Assembly: GCA_050734135.1 (NCBI GenBank)
Contig: JBOHUG010000016.1
Span: 1 to 64,000, forward strand
DNA length: 64,000 nt
Reading direction: 5' to 3'
Source of the DNA: Bog-877 sp050734135
GTDB taxonomy: Bacteria > Chloroflexota > Dormibacteria > Aeolococcales > Bog-877
Under the pieces are notes generated by a model. It had not been told where the DNA came from. It searched no databases and was given only the letters and a program-made list of their open reading frames with translations. Position numbers and translations under genes: made by a program. Positions 49,477-58,234 of this stretch are shown piece by piece (the stretch's first letter is position 1; every line of letters starts with the position of its first letter).

Positions 49477-50094
49477 ATGGCCGAGTTTAACGAGATTGAA
49501 CAGCTGGTTCGGAATCGTTTGAGGAGTCTGCGGACGACGCTCGGGCTGTCGCTCGACGAGCTCGCCGCCCGCACCAGCCTCAGTCCATCCACCATCAGTC
49601 GGGTCGAAACCGGGAGGCGAACGATCAGCCTCGAGATCCTGCTGCCGCTGGCAGCGGCGCTCCAGGTCGACCTCGACGCACTCCTCCACTCGAGCAGCGA
49701 CGGTGATGTGGTCATCCGTCCACTACCGAACCGCTCGCGCGAGCGCACCACCTGGATGCTGAGCCGTCCAACCGGCAGCACGCTCGCCGTCAAAATGAGA
49801 CTGGAGCCGACCCGGCGGTCGGAAGCCCAGCGGGTCCACCCCGGTCACGACTGGCTCTTCGTCATCGAGGGACGGCTGCGCTTGTCGCTCGGCGACCGCG
49901 AGATCACTATCGAGACCGGCGAGGCCGCTGAGTTCCCCACCATGACGCCGCACGCCTTCGCGGCCATCGACGGCCCAGCCGAACTGATCATGATCTGCGA
50001 CCATGACGGCCAACGGGCCCACGTCCATCACGAGCCCCGCCATCGCCAAAAGGGGTCGCCAGCTCCCGGATCGACCTCATCACGGCGCCGGTGA
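49477..50094 (+). CDS. XRE-family regulator with C-terminal cupin
   Basis: 205 residues from ATG 49477 with GGAGG five bases upstream. The N-terminal HTH is LRSLRTTLGLSLDELAARTS then LSPSTISRVETGRRTIS, the XRE type. The C-terminal half is a cupin: HPGHDWLFVIEGRLRLSLGD, then TIETGEAAEFPTMTPHAF. Such XRE-cupin proteins sense a small ligand and often repress a neighbouring operon; here the divergent reductase-methyltransferase gene is the likely target (inference). Its end is basic. Confidence 0.88.
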   Translation: MAEFNEIEQLVRNRLRSLRTTLGLSLDELAARTSLSPSTISRVETGRRTISLEILLPLAAALQVDLDALLHSSSDGDVVIRPLPNRSRERTTWMLSRPTGSTLAVKMRLEPTRRSEAQRVHPGHDWLFVIEGRLRLSLGDREITIETGEAAEFPTMTPHAFAAIDGPAELIMICDHDGQRAHVHHEPRHRQKGSPAPGSTSSRRR

Positions 50095-50097
50095 GGG

Positions 50098-50399
50098 ACG
50101 TTTTAGACATGGCGTGGTCCCACCCGCGAGGCGGGACCACGTATGCAGCACGGGCACTACCTCGGCTTGGTGGGTGCGGCAGCCCCCGCCTTCTATATGG
50201 CCCCGGCTAGGGCACGGTCTTGGGGCTCTGAGCGCGCTGGTGGCGACTGCCACCGGGAACTTCGGAATCTCCTTCACGAAGACTCGGCCGGAGACCGGTC
50301 CGGTTCCGAAGCGCCATGGCTCTCCGCTGTTACCGATCTCCCGCATCTAGCTGGGCCACTGTGCTCGGCGCCCGCGAAGGGACTTGCAAGGAACCCGCC
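50098..50399. other. Non-coding region between the XRE gene and ftsY
   Basis: About 300 bases. Apart from the hairpin at 50113-50141 I see no gene; the short plus-strand frame at 50143-50406 (87 codons) has no recognisable content. The region may mark the right edge of the acquired reductase-regulator pair. Confidence 0.45.
50113..50141 (+). terminator. Putative terminator hairpin after the XRE-cupin gene
   Basis: CGTGGTCCC and GGGACCACG form a 9-bp perfect stem around an 11-base loop, 18 bases past the stop codon. A T-rich tract is lacking right after the stem, so it may also be a Rho-dependent or bidirectional stop for ftsY transcripts on the other strand. Confidence 0.55.
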
Positions 50400-51374
50400 T
50401 CAGTAGGGGGTTTCGCCTGATTCCGCCTCATGACCTCCGTCTCCCAGGAGGGCGTCCAGGTAGGCGGCCGGGGAGAAGTCGGCCAGATCTTCAAGGCCCT
50501 CGCCAACTCCGACCAGCTTGACCGGGACCCGCAGCTCCTGCTCCAACTGGAACACATACCCTCCCCGCGCGCTGCCGTCCAGCTTGGTTAGTACCAGCCC
50601 GGTGGCACCCACCACCTCGGCGAACGCCACCGCCTGGGACAGCGCGTTGGCCCCCACGTAGGCGTCCAGCACCAGCAGGGTCTCGACCGGCTGGCTCTGC
50701 TGCTGGCCCCCGATGACCCGGCGAATCTTGGCCAACTCCTGCATCAAGTTGTGCTTGGTGTGGAGTCGCCCAGCAGTGTCCACCAGCACCACCTCCCGCC
50801 CCCTCGCCTGGGCCGCCGCCAAGGTGTCGAACACGACCGCCGCCGGGTCGGAGCCGAGCTGGTGGGCCACCACCTCTGTCCCCGTGCGAGCCGCCAGCGT
50901 ACGCAGCTGTTCGATGGCGGCAGCTCGGAAGGTGTCCGCAGCCGCGATCAGCGGTGTCAGCCCCTGTCCCCGGAGGCGGGCGGCCAGCTTGGCGACGGTT
51001 GTCGTCTTGCCAGCTCCGTTCACGCCCGCCACTAGCCAGACCGCCGGCTCTCCGCTGAGCGATAGCTCCCGCTGGGCGCCCGCCAGCCGGCCGGCCATCT
51101 CCTCCCGGAGGGCGCCCAGCAGAGGTCCAGTCTCGCGCAGCTTCTCCCGAGCAGCCCGCTCTCGAAGTCCCTCCACCAGCTCCTCCGCCACCGCCACCCC
51201 GCAGTCGCTGGCGAGCAGTAGCTCGAAGATCTCCTCGTAGAGATCATCCCCGGCGCCGCGCCCCAGGCTGAGGCGGCTGCGGAGCTGCTGGCCGAGTCCG
51301 CTGCCGACTTTGTCGAGCCGTCCCGGGATCCGCTTCCACCAGCGGCCCCGCCTGGCAGCCCCTACCTCAGCCAC
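50400..51374 (-). CDS. ftsY: Signal recognition particle receptor FtsY
   Basis: The SRP receptor GTPase, 324 residues from GTG 51374, which overlaps the smc stop by a few bases; longer frames (51428, 51467) run into smc. The NG domain shows EEIFELLLASDCGVAVAEEL, VWLVAGVNGAGKTTTVAKLA, VDTAGRLHTKHNLMQELAKI, TKLDGSARGGYVF and GVGEGLEDLADFSPAAYLDA. It lacks the long acidic A domain of E. coli FtsY; a short basic start probably binds lipid. The smc-ftsY order is that of many Terrabacteria. Confidence 0.95.
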   Translation of the reverse strand: MAEVGAARRGRWWKRIPGRLDKVGSGLGQQLRSRLSLGRGAGDDLYEEIFELLLASDCGVAVAEELVEGLRERAAREKLRETGPLLGALREEMAGRLAGAQRELSLSGEPAVWLVAGVNGAGKTTTVAKLAARLRGQGLTPLIAAADTFRAAAIEQLRTLAARTGTEVVAHQLGSDPAAVVFDTLAAAQARGREVVLVDTAGRLHTKHNLMQELAKIRRVIGGQQQSQPVETLLVLDAYVGANALSQAVAFAEVVGATGLVLTKLDGSARGGYVFQLEQELRVPVKLVGVGEGLEDLADFSPAAYLDALLGDGGHEAESGETPY

Positions 51375-54300
51375 CGGTCCGGACCGCTTCCCGAACCGCC
51401 TCCACCTCGGTTTCGACCGCTTGGCCATCAGAGGTGAGGCGCACCGAAAGGATCCGGCTGGAGCCATCCCCGTCCTGGGTGACCCCGTAGAGCATGGAAG
51501 CTCGGGACATGGTGGTCAGGCTGTGGGTCACCACCAGGAACTGACTGCTCTCCGCCCGCTTCTGCAGCAGGTCGGCGAAATGGGTGATGTTGGCCTCGTC
51601 GAGGGCGGCGTCCACCTCGTCGAACACGTAGAAGGGGCTGGGGGATACCTGCTGCAGGGCCAGGACCAGGGCCAGCGCCGTCAGAGCGCGCTCGCCGCCT
51701 GAAAGCAGAGGCATGGAGAGCACCCGTTTGCCCTGGGGCTGGACCTGCATCTCCACCCCTCCAGGGGCACCGTTCTCGCCCGGCGTGGCGGTTAGGGTGG
51801 CCCTCCCGCCGCCGAAGAGCTCGACCCATACTGACTCAAACTCGCGGGTCACCTCCTGGAGGGTCCGCTGGAAGCGACCGCCACTGACCGCCTGGAGTTC
51901 GGTCAGGGTCGCCTCCAGCTCGTCCCTGGCCCGGAGGCAGTCGTCATGGGCCGCCCGCAGCCCCTCGGTCCGCTCCAACAATTCGGTGAGCTGTCGGGGG
52001 GCCAGTTCGTTGATTGGCCCCAGTGCGCTCAGCCGGCGCTCCGACCTCGTGATCTCGGCGGCAGCCCTGGAGGGATCCGTGGGAGTGGTGAACTCGCCTG
52101 GCTCGGTAGCCGCGGCCGGGTCCTCGGCCACCTCCGCCTTCAGGCGCTCCACCTGGTGAGTCTGAGCCGCGACGTCACGCCGCCACGCCTCCGTCTGGGA
52201 GGCGGCCGAGTGCACGGCCGCCTCCAGCTCAGCCCGCTGCCGCTCAAGCTCGCCAAGGCCCTGGAGCGGATCGGGGGACTCGGCCAGCGTCTGGGCCCGA
52301 CGCTCGACGGAGAGGTGGAACTGAGTCCTGGCGACCTGGGCCTGGCGACGGGCCAACTGGAGCTGCTGCAGCGCCTCGAGAGCGCTCCGCTCCGCGGCCT
52401 GGATCCGCGCTCGGGCGCTCCGGTCACGGGCTGCCAGCTGCTCCCGGCGCCGGGCCAGCTCCTCGGTCCGTCGCGACCAGCTGCGCGCCTCAGCCTCCGC
52501 GCCGGCACTGGCCAAACGGGCCTCCTCCAAGCGCTGGCCAGCCCCCAGAATGAGCTCCTCTAGCCCAGCGACCGCGGCGCGGCAGCTCTCGAGCGCGGCA
52601 CTGGTCGTGGCCTGCTTCTCTTCCCGCTCCCCCAGTTCGGCCTCCACCGTGGCAAGCGCGGCTCGGTCGTCGGCGCTCTGCCGCTCGCGCTCCTCCAGCT
52701 CGCGCTGCAGACCAACGGCCGCCTGGTCGGAGCGCGCAGTGTCCCCCAGGAGCCGGTCCACCTCCACCTGACCGGCGTTAGCTGCGGCTTGGGCGGCGGT
52801 TGCGCCCTGGCGCAGCCGGTCCACCAACGCCCGCTGCTGGCTGTGAGCCTCCCGGGACCGCTCCAGAGACTCCCGGGCGCGCACCAACTCGGCCCGCTGG
52901 CGCTGCACGGTGCGCTCGGCGTCGCGCATCTGCTCGACCAGTCGCAGTTCGCCCTGAGTCCGGGCCGGAGTGATCTCCAAACCGGTCCCCAGCACGGTGC
53001 CATCCTCGAGCACGGCGCGGCCATCAGGGAGTCTGGCCAACCACCTGACGGCGGCCGGGCGGTCCTTCGCCAGGCACACCAAGCGGGCGACCCGGGCGAC
53101 CACCCCGAGGGCCCCGGCGTCCCCGACCAGCGTGGTCGCCAGCGGCCGACAACCCTGGGGCGGGTTAGAGACCACCGGCTCCTCGGCAACCGGCCAGCAG
53201 ACGACCTCGGCGACATCTCCTGCCAGGGCCAGAGCTCGCCGGGCCGCGGCTTGTTCCCCGACCAAGGCTTGCTGGAAAATCCCCAGTCCGGCCTCCACCG
53301 CCTGGGCGTCCGCAGCCTGAGCGGCCTGGACTCCTTCGGCCAGTCGTCGAACTCTGGCTCCCCCGCGAGCGGCGGCGCCGGCAATCGGGGCGGCCTGGGT
53401 TCTGACCTCGATAGCGGCCACTTGCGCGCCCAGGCGGGCCTCGGCCTCGCGCAGCGCGACGGTCGCCTTGGAGAGTCCCTCCTCGGCGCGCTGCAGCAAA
53501 TGCAGCCGCAGCGCTTCCGCCTTCTGGGCGCGATCGAAGCCGGCCGCTTCCCGGCCCGCCGTCTGGCGCAGGCCCTTGGCCGCGTCCCCTACCGCCTGCA
53601 GCTCCGATGCTGCCGTCGTCCGAGCGGACTCAGCCGCCGCCCGGGCCACCAGCGCCTGATTTCGCCAGGCTTCGGCGCCCGCCAGCTTCGCCTCGAGCTC
53701 CGCCCGCCGGCGGCGGGCAGCCGTGACCTCCCGCTCGCCTTCCTGGTCGCGGGCTTGGTCCCGGACCAATTCGGCCCGGCGCAGGACGCGCGCCTGGCGA
53801 AGATTGATCAACTCTTGCTCCAGGCCGGAGATGGTCGCCCGGGCCTGCTCCAAGGCAGCGGAATCGCCCGCCGCACCGGCGTCCGGGCCCGGCAGGGTCA
53901 ACAGGTCGTCCTGCACCTCGGCCAGGGTCTGGACCGCGGCCGCCCGAGCCCCAGCCGCCTGGACCGAACGCTCCTGCCATCGCTCAACCTGGGCTTCCCC
54001 CTGCTGTGCCGTCAGGGCCAGGGCGCCCGCCTGTCGCTCGGATTCCAGGCGACCGGCCTCAACCGCTTGGAGCCGCTCCCGCTGCAACAGGTAGGTGGCC
54101 TGGAACTGCTGCGCCCGTTCCCGAAACTGGGCCACTCGACGCTCGCCCGCCTGGAACTGGCGCTCCAATTTGCGCAACTCGGCTAGCGCCGCCAGCCAGG
54201 CGCCCCGTTCCAAGCTGCCCTTTAGATCCCGCAGCCGGGCGCGGAGCTTGGCAGCCTCCTCGGCGGCCACGGCCTCCTCCCGCAGTGACTCGATCCGCGG

Positions 54301-54897
54301 AAGCAGCTCTGCCAGTCGGCCAATCGAGCCGTCGAGCCACTCCGCCAGCGATTGCAGACGCCCGCGGGAGTCCTCGATCAGCGCCTGGGCACCCCGCACC
54401 CCCGCCGCCTCCTCGATCAAATGCCGGCGCTGCGCCGGCGACGCGCGGATGATCGACTCGATGTCGTTCTGGGCGATTACCGCATAGCCCGCCTGGGCCA
54501 GCCCGGTGGCGTCGAGGAGCCGGCCCAGATCGCGCAACCGGACCCGGTGACCGTTGCGGCGGAACTCGCTGGTGCCATCCCGGTACACGCGCCGACTGAT
54601 GGCGACCTCGACGTCCTCGACCGGTAATCGGCCATCTTCGTTATCGAAGACCAACCCCACCTCAGCCATCCCCATCGGGGCCCGGCTGGCTCCGCCAGCG
54701 AAGATCACCTGGTCCAGCCGCTGGCCCCGCAACTCCCGAGCGCTGGTCTCCCCCAGCACCAGCCGGATGGCGTCGACCAGGTTGGACTTGCCGCTCCCGT
54801 TCGGCCCGACGATGGCGGTGATCCCCGGGCCAAGCTCCAACTCGGCCCGGCCCGAGAAGCTTTTGAACCCCTGGAGGTGCAGGCGACTAACCCTCAT
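51367..54897 (-). CDS. smc: Chromosome partition protein Smc
   Basis: 1176 residues, the normal length for SMC. N-terminal head: MRVSRLHLQGFKSFSGRAEL with Walker A in IVGPNGSGKSNLVDAIRLVL. Long coiled coils (EREVTAARRRRAELEAKLAG and others) frame a hinge near residues 500-640, then the second coil and the C-terminal head with LLSGGERALTALALVLALQQ (signature) and FYVFDEVDAALDEANITHF (Walker B). It condenses and aligns sister chromosomes with ScpAB, which are not in the window. The start overlaps the rnc stop by four bases, and its own stop overlaps ftsY. Confidence 0.96.
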   Translation of the reverse strand: MRVSRLHLQGFKSFSGRAELELGPGITAIVGPNGSGKSNLVDAIRLVLGETSARELRGQRLDQVIFAGGASRAPMGMAEVGLVFDNEDGRLPVEDVEVAISRRVYRDGTSEFRRNGHRVRLRDLGRLLDATGLAQAGYAVIAQNDIESIIRASPAQRRHLIEEAAGVRGAQALIEDSRGRLQSLAEWLDGSIGRLAELLPRIESLREEAVAAEEAAKLRARLRDLKGSLERGAWLAALAELRKLERQFQAGERRVAQFRERAQQFQATYLLQRERLQAVEAGRLESERQAGALALTAQQGEAQVERWQERSVQAAGARAAAVQTLAEVQDDLLTLPGPDAGAAGDSAALEQARATISGLEQELINLRQARVLRRAELVRDQARDQEGEREVTAARRRRAELEAKLAGAEAWRNQALVARAAAESARTTAASELQAVGDAAKGLRQTAGREAAGFDRAQKAEALRLHLLQRAEEGLSKATVALREAEARLGAQVAAIEVRTQAAPIAGAAARGGARVRRLAEGVQAAQAADAQAVEAGLGIFQQALVGEQAAARRALALAGDVAEVVCWPVAEEPVVSNPPQGCRPLATTLVGDAGALGVVARVARLVCLAKDRPAAVRWLARLPDGRAVLEDGTVLGTGLEITPARTQGELRLVEQMRDAERTVQRQRAELVRARESLERSREAHSQQRALVDRLRQGATAAQAAANAGQVEVDRLLGDTARSDQAAVGLQRELEERERQSADDRAALATVEAELGEREEKQATTSAALESCRAAVAGLEELILGAGQRLEEARLASAGAEAEARSWSRRTEELARRREQLAARDRSARARIQAAERSALEALQQLQLARRQAQVARTQFHLSVERRAQTLAESPDPLQGLGELERQRAELEAAVHSAASQTEAWRRDVAAQTHQVERLKAEVAEDPAAATEPGEFTTPTDPSRAAAEITRSERRLSALGPINELAPRQLTELLERTEGLRAAHDDCLRARDELEATLTELQAVSGGRFQRTLQEVTREFESVWVELFGGGRATLTATPGENGAPGGVEMQVQPQGKRVLSMPLLSGGERALTALALVLALQQVSPSPFYVFDEVDAALDEANITHFADLLQKRAESSQFLVVTHSLTTMSRASMLYGVTQDGDGSSRILSVRLTSDGQAVETEVEAVREAVRTGG

Positions 54898-56270
54898 GGA
54901 GTTGGGCTAGCCGGTCTCCCAGACCGCCGCCGACCCCCCCGGTGGCCCCGGTGCGTGCGCTTGCGCTGTCCAGGGTCTGTTGGCTCGCCCAGTTTGGAGG
55001 GGGATTCCAGCTGCATCTCGCTGCTCACCGGGGTCCGCTGCTCTTGGGGCAGGGTCTCCGGCCCGGACTCGCCGGGAGCCGGGATCAGCGGCGATCCGCT
55101 CGAGCTCGGGGCTCCGCTCCGCGGGCGGCGGCGACGACGGCGCCCGGATGCGGGTTCCCCAGTGACCTCGGTGTCGCTGCCGGCCGCCGGGAAGACCTGG
55201 GCTGGTTCCAGGTCGCCTGGTGCCGGCCGCGGTGGGGCTGAATCAGGGCCCGCACCGACGGTCCCGCCCCGAGCTCGGCGACGACGACGACGCGGGGCGG
55301 TTGCCTCGGAGCTGTTCGACACCGCCTCCAGGGCGGTTAAAGCCACCGCGGGAGCGGCACCCTCGTCCCCGGGAGTCGGTGCGGCGGCCTCGGCGGGGCT
55401 GAGCCCGTTGGCGACTCCACCGCTCGAGGCGCGGGAGCGGCGGCGGCGCTTTCGGGCAGGTGGGGAGCTGCTCGGGGTCGGTGGCTCGGCTGCGCCCCCC
55501 AGTGCTGGGCCTACCACTGGAGACGTTTCGGGGGCGACCGGCTGCAGTGAGGGAGCGGTCAGAGCGTGATCGGCCGAGTCGGTTGCCGCGACCTTCGACC
55601 GCGATCCCCGGCGTCGCTTCTTCGAGACCGGGGCCACCAGGCCGTCGATGGCGGCCCGGGCGGCCCCTTGCTCGGCCGCCTGCTTGGTTCCGCCCCTACC
55701 CTCGCCCAGGACGGGACCGCCCTCCACCGAAACCTGGGAGTGGTACTGACGGGGGCGGGAGCTGCCGTCGGGCAGGGTCCGATAGATGGGAGGCATCCCA
55801 AACCGTTCTTGGGCCAGTGCCTGGAGCCGGCCTTTGAAGTTGGGGTCGGTCCAGGAGCTGAGGTCACCGATCCGGGAGAGAAAGATCTTGCCCGCCTTCC
55901 GGTAGCCCTGGTCGAGGAAGGTGGCGCCGATGATCGCCTCGAAGGCGTTTGCGTGAAGCGAGGTCAACCGTCGAGCTCCGGACTTGGTGGCTCCCCGTCC
56001 GAGCCGGAGCGCCTCCCCAAGCCGCAGCCGCTCGCCGATCCCAGCCAGCGCCACGGTGCTCACCAGTGACGATCGCATCTGGGTCAACTGGCCCTCGTCG
56101 TAATTGGGGAACCGGTTGAAGAGATACTCCGCGGCGACCAGTTCCAAGACGGCGTCGCCGAGGTACTCAAGCCGTTCGTTGTCGCGACCCGCGGCGCCGC
56201 GCTCGTTGATCCAGGAGGTGTGGGTCATGGCCTCCAGCAGCCACTCCCGGCGCTTGAACTTGATATCCAA
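54894..56270 (-). CDS. rnc: Ribonuclease III with a long arginine-rich C-terminal tail
   Basis: Cuts double-stranded RNA (rRNA precursors, sRNA duplexes). No ATG or GTG start is available after acpP; TTG 56270 with GGAGG five bases ahead is taken, though a CTG upstream could add the usual first helix. LEAMTHTSWINERGAAGRDN precedes the catalytic NERLEYLGDAVLELVAAEY, and then YDEGQLTQMRSSLVS. The dsRBD ends at about AAEQGAARAAIDGLV. After that about 225 residues are disordered, Pro/Ser/Ala-rich, with five basic clusters (KKRRRGSRSK, RKRRRRSR, RRRRRRAR, RRRRRRPR, RKRTHRGHRGGRRRSGR). RNase III normally ends after the dsRBD. Confidence 0.9.
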   Translation of the reverse strand: MDIKFKRREWLLEAMTHTSWINERGAAGRDNERLEYLGDAVLELVAAEYLFNRFPNYDEGQLTQMRSSLVSTVALAGIGERLRLGEALRLGRGATKSGARRLTSLHANAFEAIIGATFLDQGYRKAGKIFLSRIGDLSSWTDPNFKGRLQALAQERFGMPPIYRTLPDGSSRPRQYHSQVSVEGGPVLGEGRGGTKQAAEQGAARAAIDGLVAPVSKKRRRGSRSKVAATDSADHALTAPSLQPVAPETSPVVGPALGGAAEPPTPSSSPPARKRRRRSRASSGGVANGLSPAEAAAPTPGDEGAAPAVALTALEAVSNSSEATAPRRRRRRARGGTVGAGPDSAPPRPAPGDLEPAQVFPAAGSDTEVTGEPASGRRRRRRPRSGAPSSSGSPLIPAPGESGPETLPQEQRTPVSSEMQLESPSKLGEPTDPGQRKRTHRGHRGGRRRSGRPASPTP

Positions 56271-56386
56271 GCGCGCCTCCAGCTCGACCAGTCGGCGCTC
56301 AGCCTCCTGCTCCTGCTCGGCCTGCTCCGCCAGGTCGGGTTGCCCGCGCCGTCGTCGGGGCGCGGGTCGAGCCGGCGCGGCGTCGG

Positions 56387-56635
56387 TTAGTTGGTCAGGT
56401 CGAGGTGATCCTTGATGTAGTCCCAGGCTTGACCCACCGTCTGGATCTTCTCCGCGTCCTCGTCCGGGATCTCCATCCCGTACGCCTCCTCGAAGGCCAT
56501 GATCAGCTCCACCAGATCCAGCGAGTCGGCGTTCAGATCCTCCACGAAGTTGGCTTCCGGAGTCACCTGATCCGTCTCCACGCCGAGCTGCTCCACCACT
56601 ATCGCCTTGAAGCCTTCCCAGCTCGTGTCTGCCAT
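56387..56635 (-). CDS. acpP: Acyl carrier protein
   Basis: 82 residues from ATG 56635 with GGGGAAGAG upstream. The 4'-phosphopantetheine serine is in VEDLNADSLDLVELIMAFEE (DSL), and the acidic helix YGMEIPDEDAEKIQTVGQAW follows. It carries growing fatty acids for Fab enzymes. A longer in-frame ORF begins at 56833 but the extra part is not conserved. The rnc gene follows about 117 bases later. Confidence 0.95.
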   Translation of the reverse strand: MADTSWEGFKAIVVEQLGVETDQVTPEANFVEDLNADSLDLVELIMAFEEAYGMEIPDEDAEKIQTVGQAWDYIKDHLDLTN

Positions 56636-57019
56636 CTCTTCCCCTAGGTGAACGACCTGCGGTCGCCTGCTCTTGCTGCTGTTCGGGAACCGGGGCCGTC
56701 GCCCCTGGAGCCGTCGCTGGCGGTGGAGTGGGCCCGGGTCGATCCAGCTGACCTGGATCCGGCTCGTCCCCCCCGCCGGCGCCGGCGCCGCTGAGGCGCT
56801 CGCCGGGCAATACGGTAAAGCTTGACGAGCCACCGCTGCTACCGGGGGCCCCGGTTGAACCTTCCGCCGCCCCGGGCGGCGGGTGTTCGCTGGTCCTGGT
56901 GCCAGCCAGACGGCGGACGAAAGACTTCACAGCCCGACTGCCGAGAAGGGCGGCGGGGCCGCTGCAGGGTACATTTGCCGGAGCAAGCTGGGGGCCATTG
57001 TAAGCCGGGGCGGAAAAGG
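56636..57019. other. Gap between fabD and acpP; GC-rich open frame, no supported gene
   Basis: 384 bases. On the minus strand a frame stays open through the whole gap and acpP (it is part of a 758-codon frame ending in rnc). Its translated gap portion is Pro/Gly/Thr rich (GSSGGSSSFTVLPGERLSG and PGPTPPPATAPGATAPV) and matches nothing I know. The openness is expected at this base composition. The acpP promoter or leader probably lies here. Confidence 0.5.
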
Positions 57020-57982
57020 CTAGGCGCCCCCACCCAGAGCTGCCGGCCGGCCCGCTCCCAGGGTCAAGTCCAGAGCGCGCCGGGCACTCTCTGGCGAAGC
57101 CACTGAGATGGTCTCGATGGCTGGCATAATGCGGCGCCCGAGGCCCGCGAGGGTGGTCCCCGGACCACATTCCCAGAAGGTATCGCTACCCACTTGGGCC
57201 AGCGCCTTGATCGAATCGACCCAGCGGACCCGGCCAGTGAGCTGGGACCGCAGCCCGTCCCGGACCTCAGCTGCGGTACGGGAGAGGGATCCGGTGACCC
57301 CGGCGACCACCGGGAAGCTGGGTTCCGCAAACTCAACCTGGTCGAGCAGGGCGGAGAAGGCAGCTGCCGCCGGGCCCATCAATGGCGAATGGAAGGCGCC
57401 CCCCACTTTCAACGGCAGCACCCGCCGCGCTCCGGCCGCCCTCGCGAGTTCGGCCAGCCGGTCAACCCCGGCCCGGCTCCCGGACACCACCACTTGGCCA
57501 GGGGCGTTGTCGTTGGCCACCACGCAGCACTCCCCGTCGGCTTCGGCCTGGAGGCAGAGGCTCTCCAGCTCGACCAGCTCGAGGCCGAGGACCGCCGCCA
57601 TCGTGCCGTCTGGCGCACTCGCCATCCGGCGGCCGCGCTCCAGCACTAAGCGCATCCCCTCGGCGGCGGAGAGCGCGCCCGAAGCCACCACCGCGCAGTA
57701 CTCACCCAGGCTGTGGCCAGCAGCCGCCACCGGCTGGAGCCCGCCCTGCAACAGGACCTGCGCCAGGACGACGCCGGTGTAGAAGAGGGCGGGCTGGGCC
57801 ACTTCGGTGGGCCGCAGCTCCTCCCCGGTGCCTGTCAGCAAGAGCCGTCCCAGGGGGATCCCGGCCTTCTCGGCGAGCTCCAGCAATTCGGTCTGGTAGC
57901 CCCTGTCGACGAGGTCCCGACCCATCCCCGGGCCCTGCGCCCCCTGGCCTGGAAAGAGAAGGGCCGGAGCGGAGACGGTCAC
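57020..57982 (-). CDS. fabD: Malonyl-CoA:ACP transacylase
   Basis: Loads malonate onto ACP. 320 residues: ALLFPGQGAQGPGMGRDLVD at the start, the nucleophile in AAAGHSLGEYCAVVASGALS (GHSLGEY), MAAVLGLELVELESLCLQAE, VANDNAPGQVVVSGSRAGVD, and the catalytic His in LPLKVGGAFHSPLMGPAAAA. C-terminal VVAGVTGSLSRTAAEVRDGL and the WECGPGTTLAGLGRRIM end are normal. Only rpmF is close upstream; fabH and fabF are not in the window. Confidence 0.95.
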   Translation of the reverse strand: MTVSAPALLFPGQGAQGPGMGRDLVDRGYQTELLELAEKAGIPLGRLLLTGTGEELRPTEVAQPALFYTGVVLAQVLLQGGLQPVAAAGHSLGEYCAVVASGALSAAEGMRLVLERGRRMASAPDGTMAAVLGLELVELESLCLQAEADGECCVVANDNAPGQVVVSGSRAGVDRLAELARAAGARRVLPLKVGGAFHSPLMGPAAAAFSALLDQVEFAEPSFPVVAGVTGSLSRTAAEVRDGLRSQLTGRVRWVDSIKALAQVGSDTFWECGPGTTLAGLGRRIMPAIETISVASPESARRALDLTLGAGRPAALGGGA

Positions 57983-58021
57983 CGCCGGAATGCTCGCGGA
58001 GCAGCCCCGGGAAGCCTCCAG

Positions 58022-58198
58022 CTACTCAGTCGCGATGACCTCGCGTCCCTTGTACTGGCCGCAGTTCGGGCAGACGGTGTGGGGCCTACGCGGTTGGCGG
58101 CAGCGCGGGCAGGGAGAGAGCGCCGGGCCCTGCAGCGCCAGGTGGGACCGGCGCCGATCGCGACGGGCCTTGGGAATGCGTTCTTTGGGTAGTGCCAT
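58022..58198 (-). CDS. rpmF: Ribosomal protein bL32
   Basis: 58 residues, too short for most ORF lists. It reads MALPKERIPKARRDRRRSHL, ALQGPALSPCPRCRQPRRPH and TVCPNCGQYKGREVIATE. The four cysteines (CPRC...CPNC) make the zinc-binding form of bL32, and the basic start is typical. ATG 58198 is the clear start. Its neighbours (coiled-coil protein before, fabD after) match the usual rpmF-fab order. Confidence 0.93.
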   Translation of the reverse strand: MALPKERIPKARRDRRRSHLALQGPALSPCPRCRQPRRPHTVCPNCGQYKGREVIATE

Positions 58199-58234
58199 GA
58201 CGGGTTCGGAGTCTAGCAGGCGCCCGGAAACCGG

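Noticed and set aside
52789..54186. 465-codon plus-strand frame opposite smc
   Set aside because: Antisense shadow of the Smc coiled coil; Leu/Arg/Gly-rich, no domain.
54894..57170. A single 758-residue protein spanning fabD's end, acpP and rnc
   Set aside because: It is one open frame made possible by high G+C. The part before about 56270 overlaps acpP and the fabD 3' end and has no conserved sequence; only the RNase III part is real.
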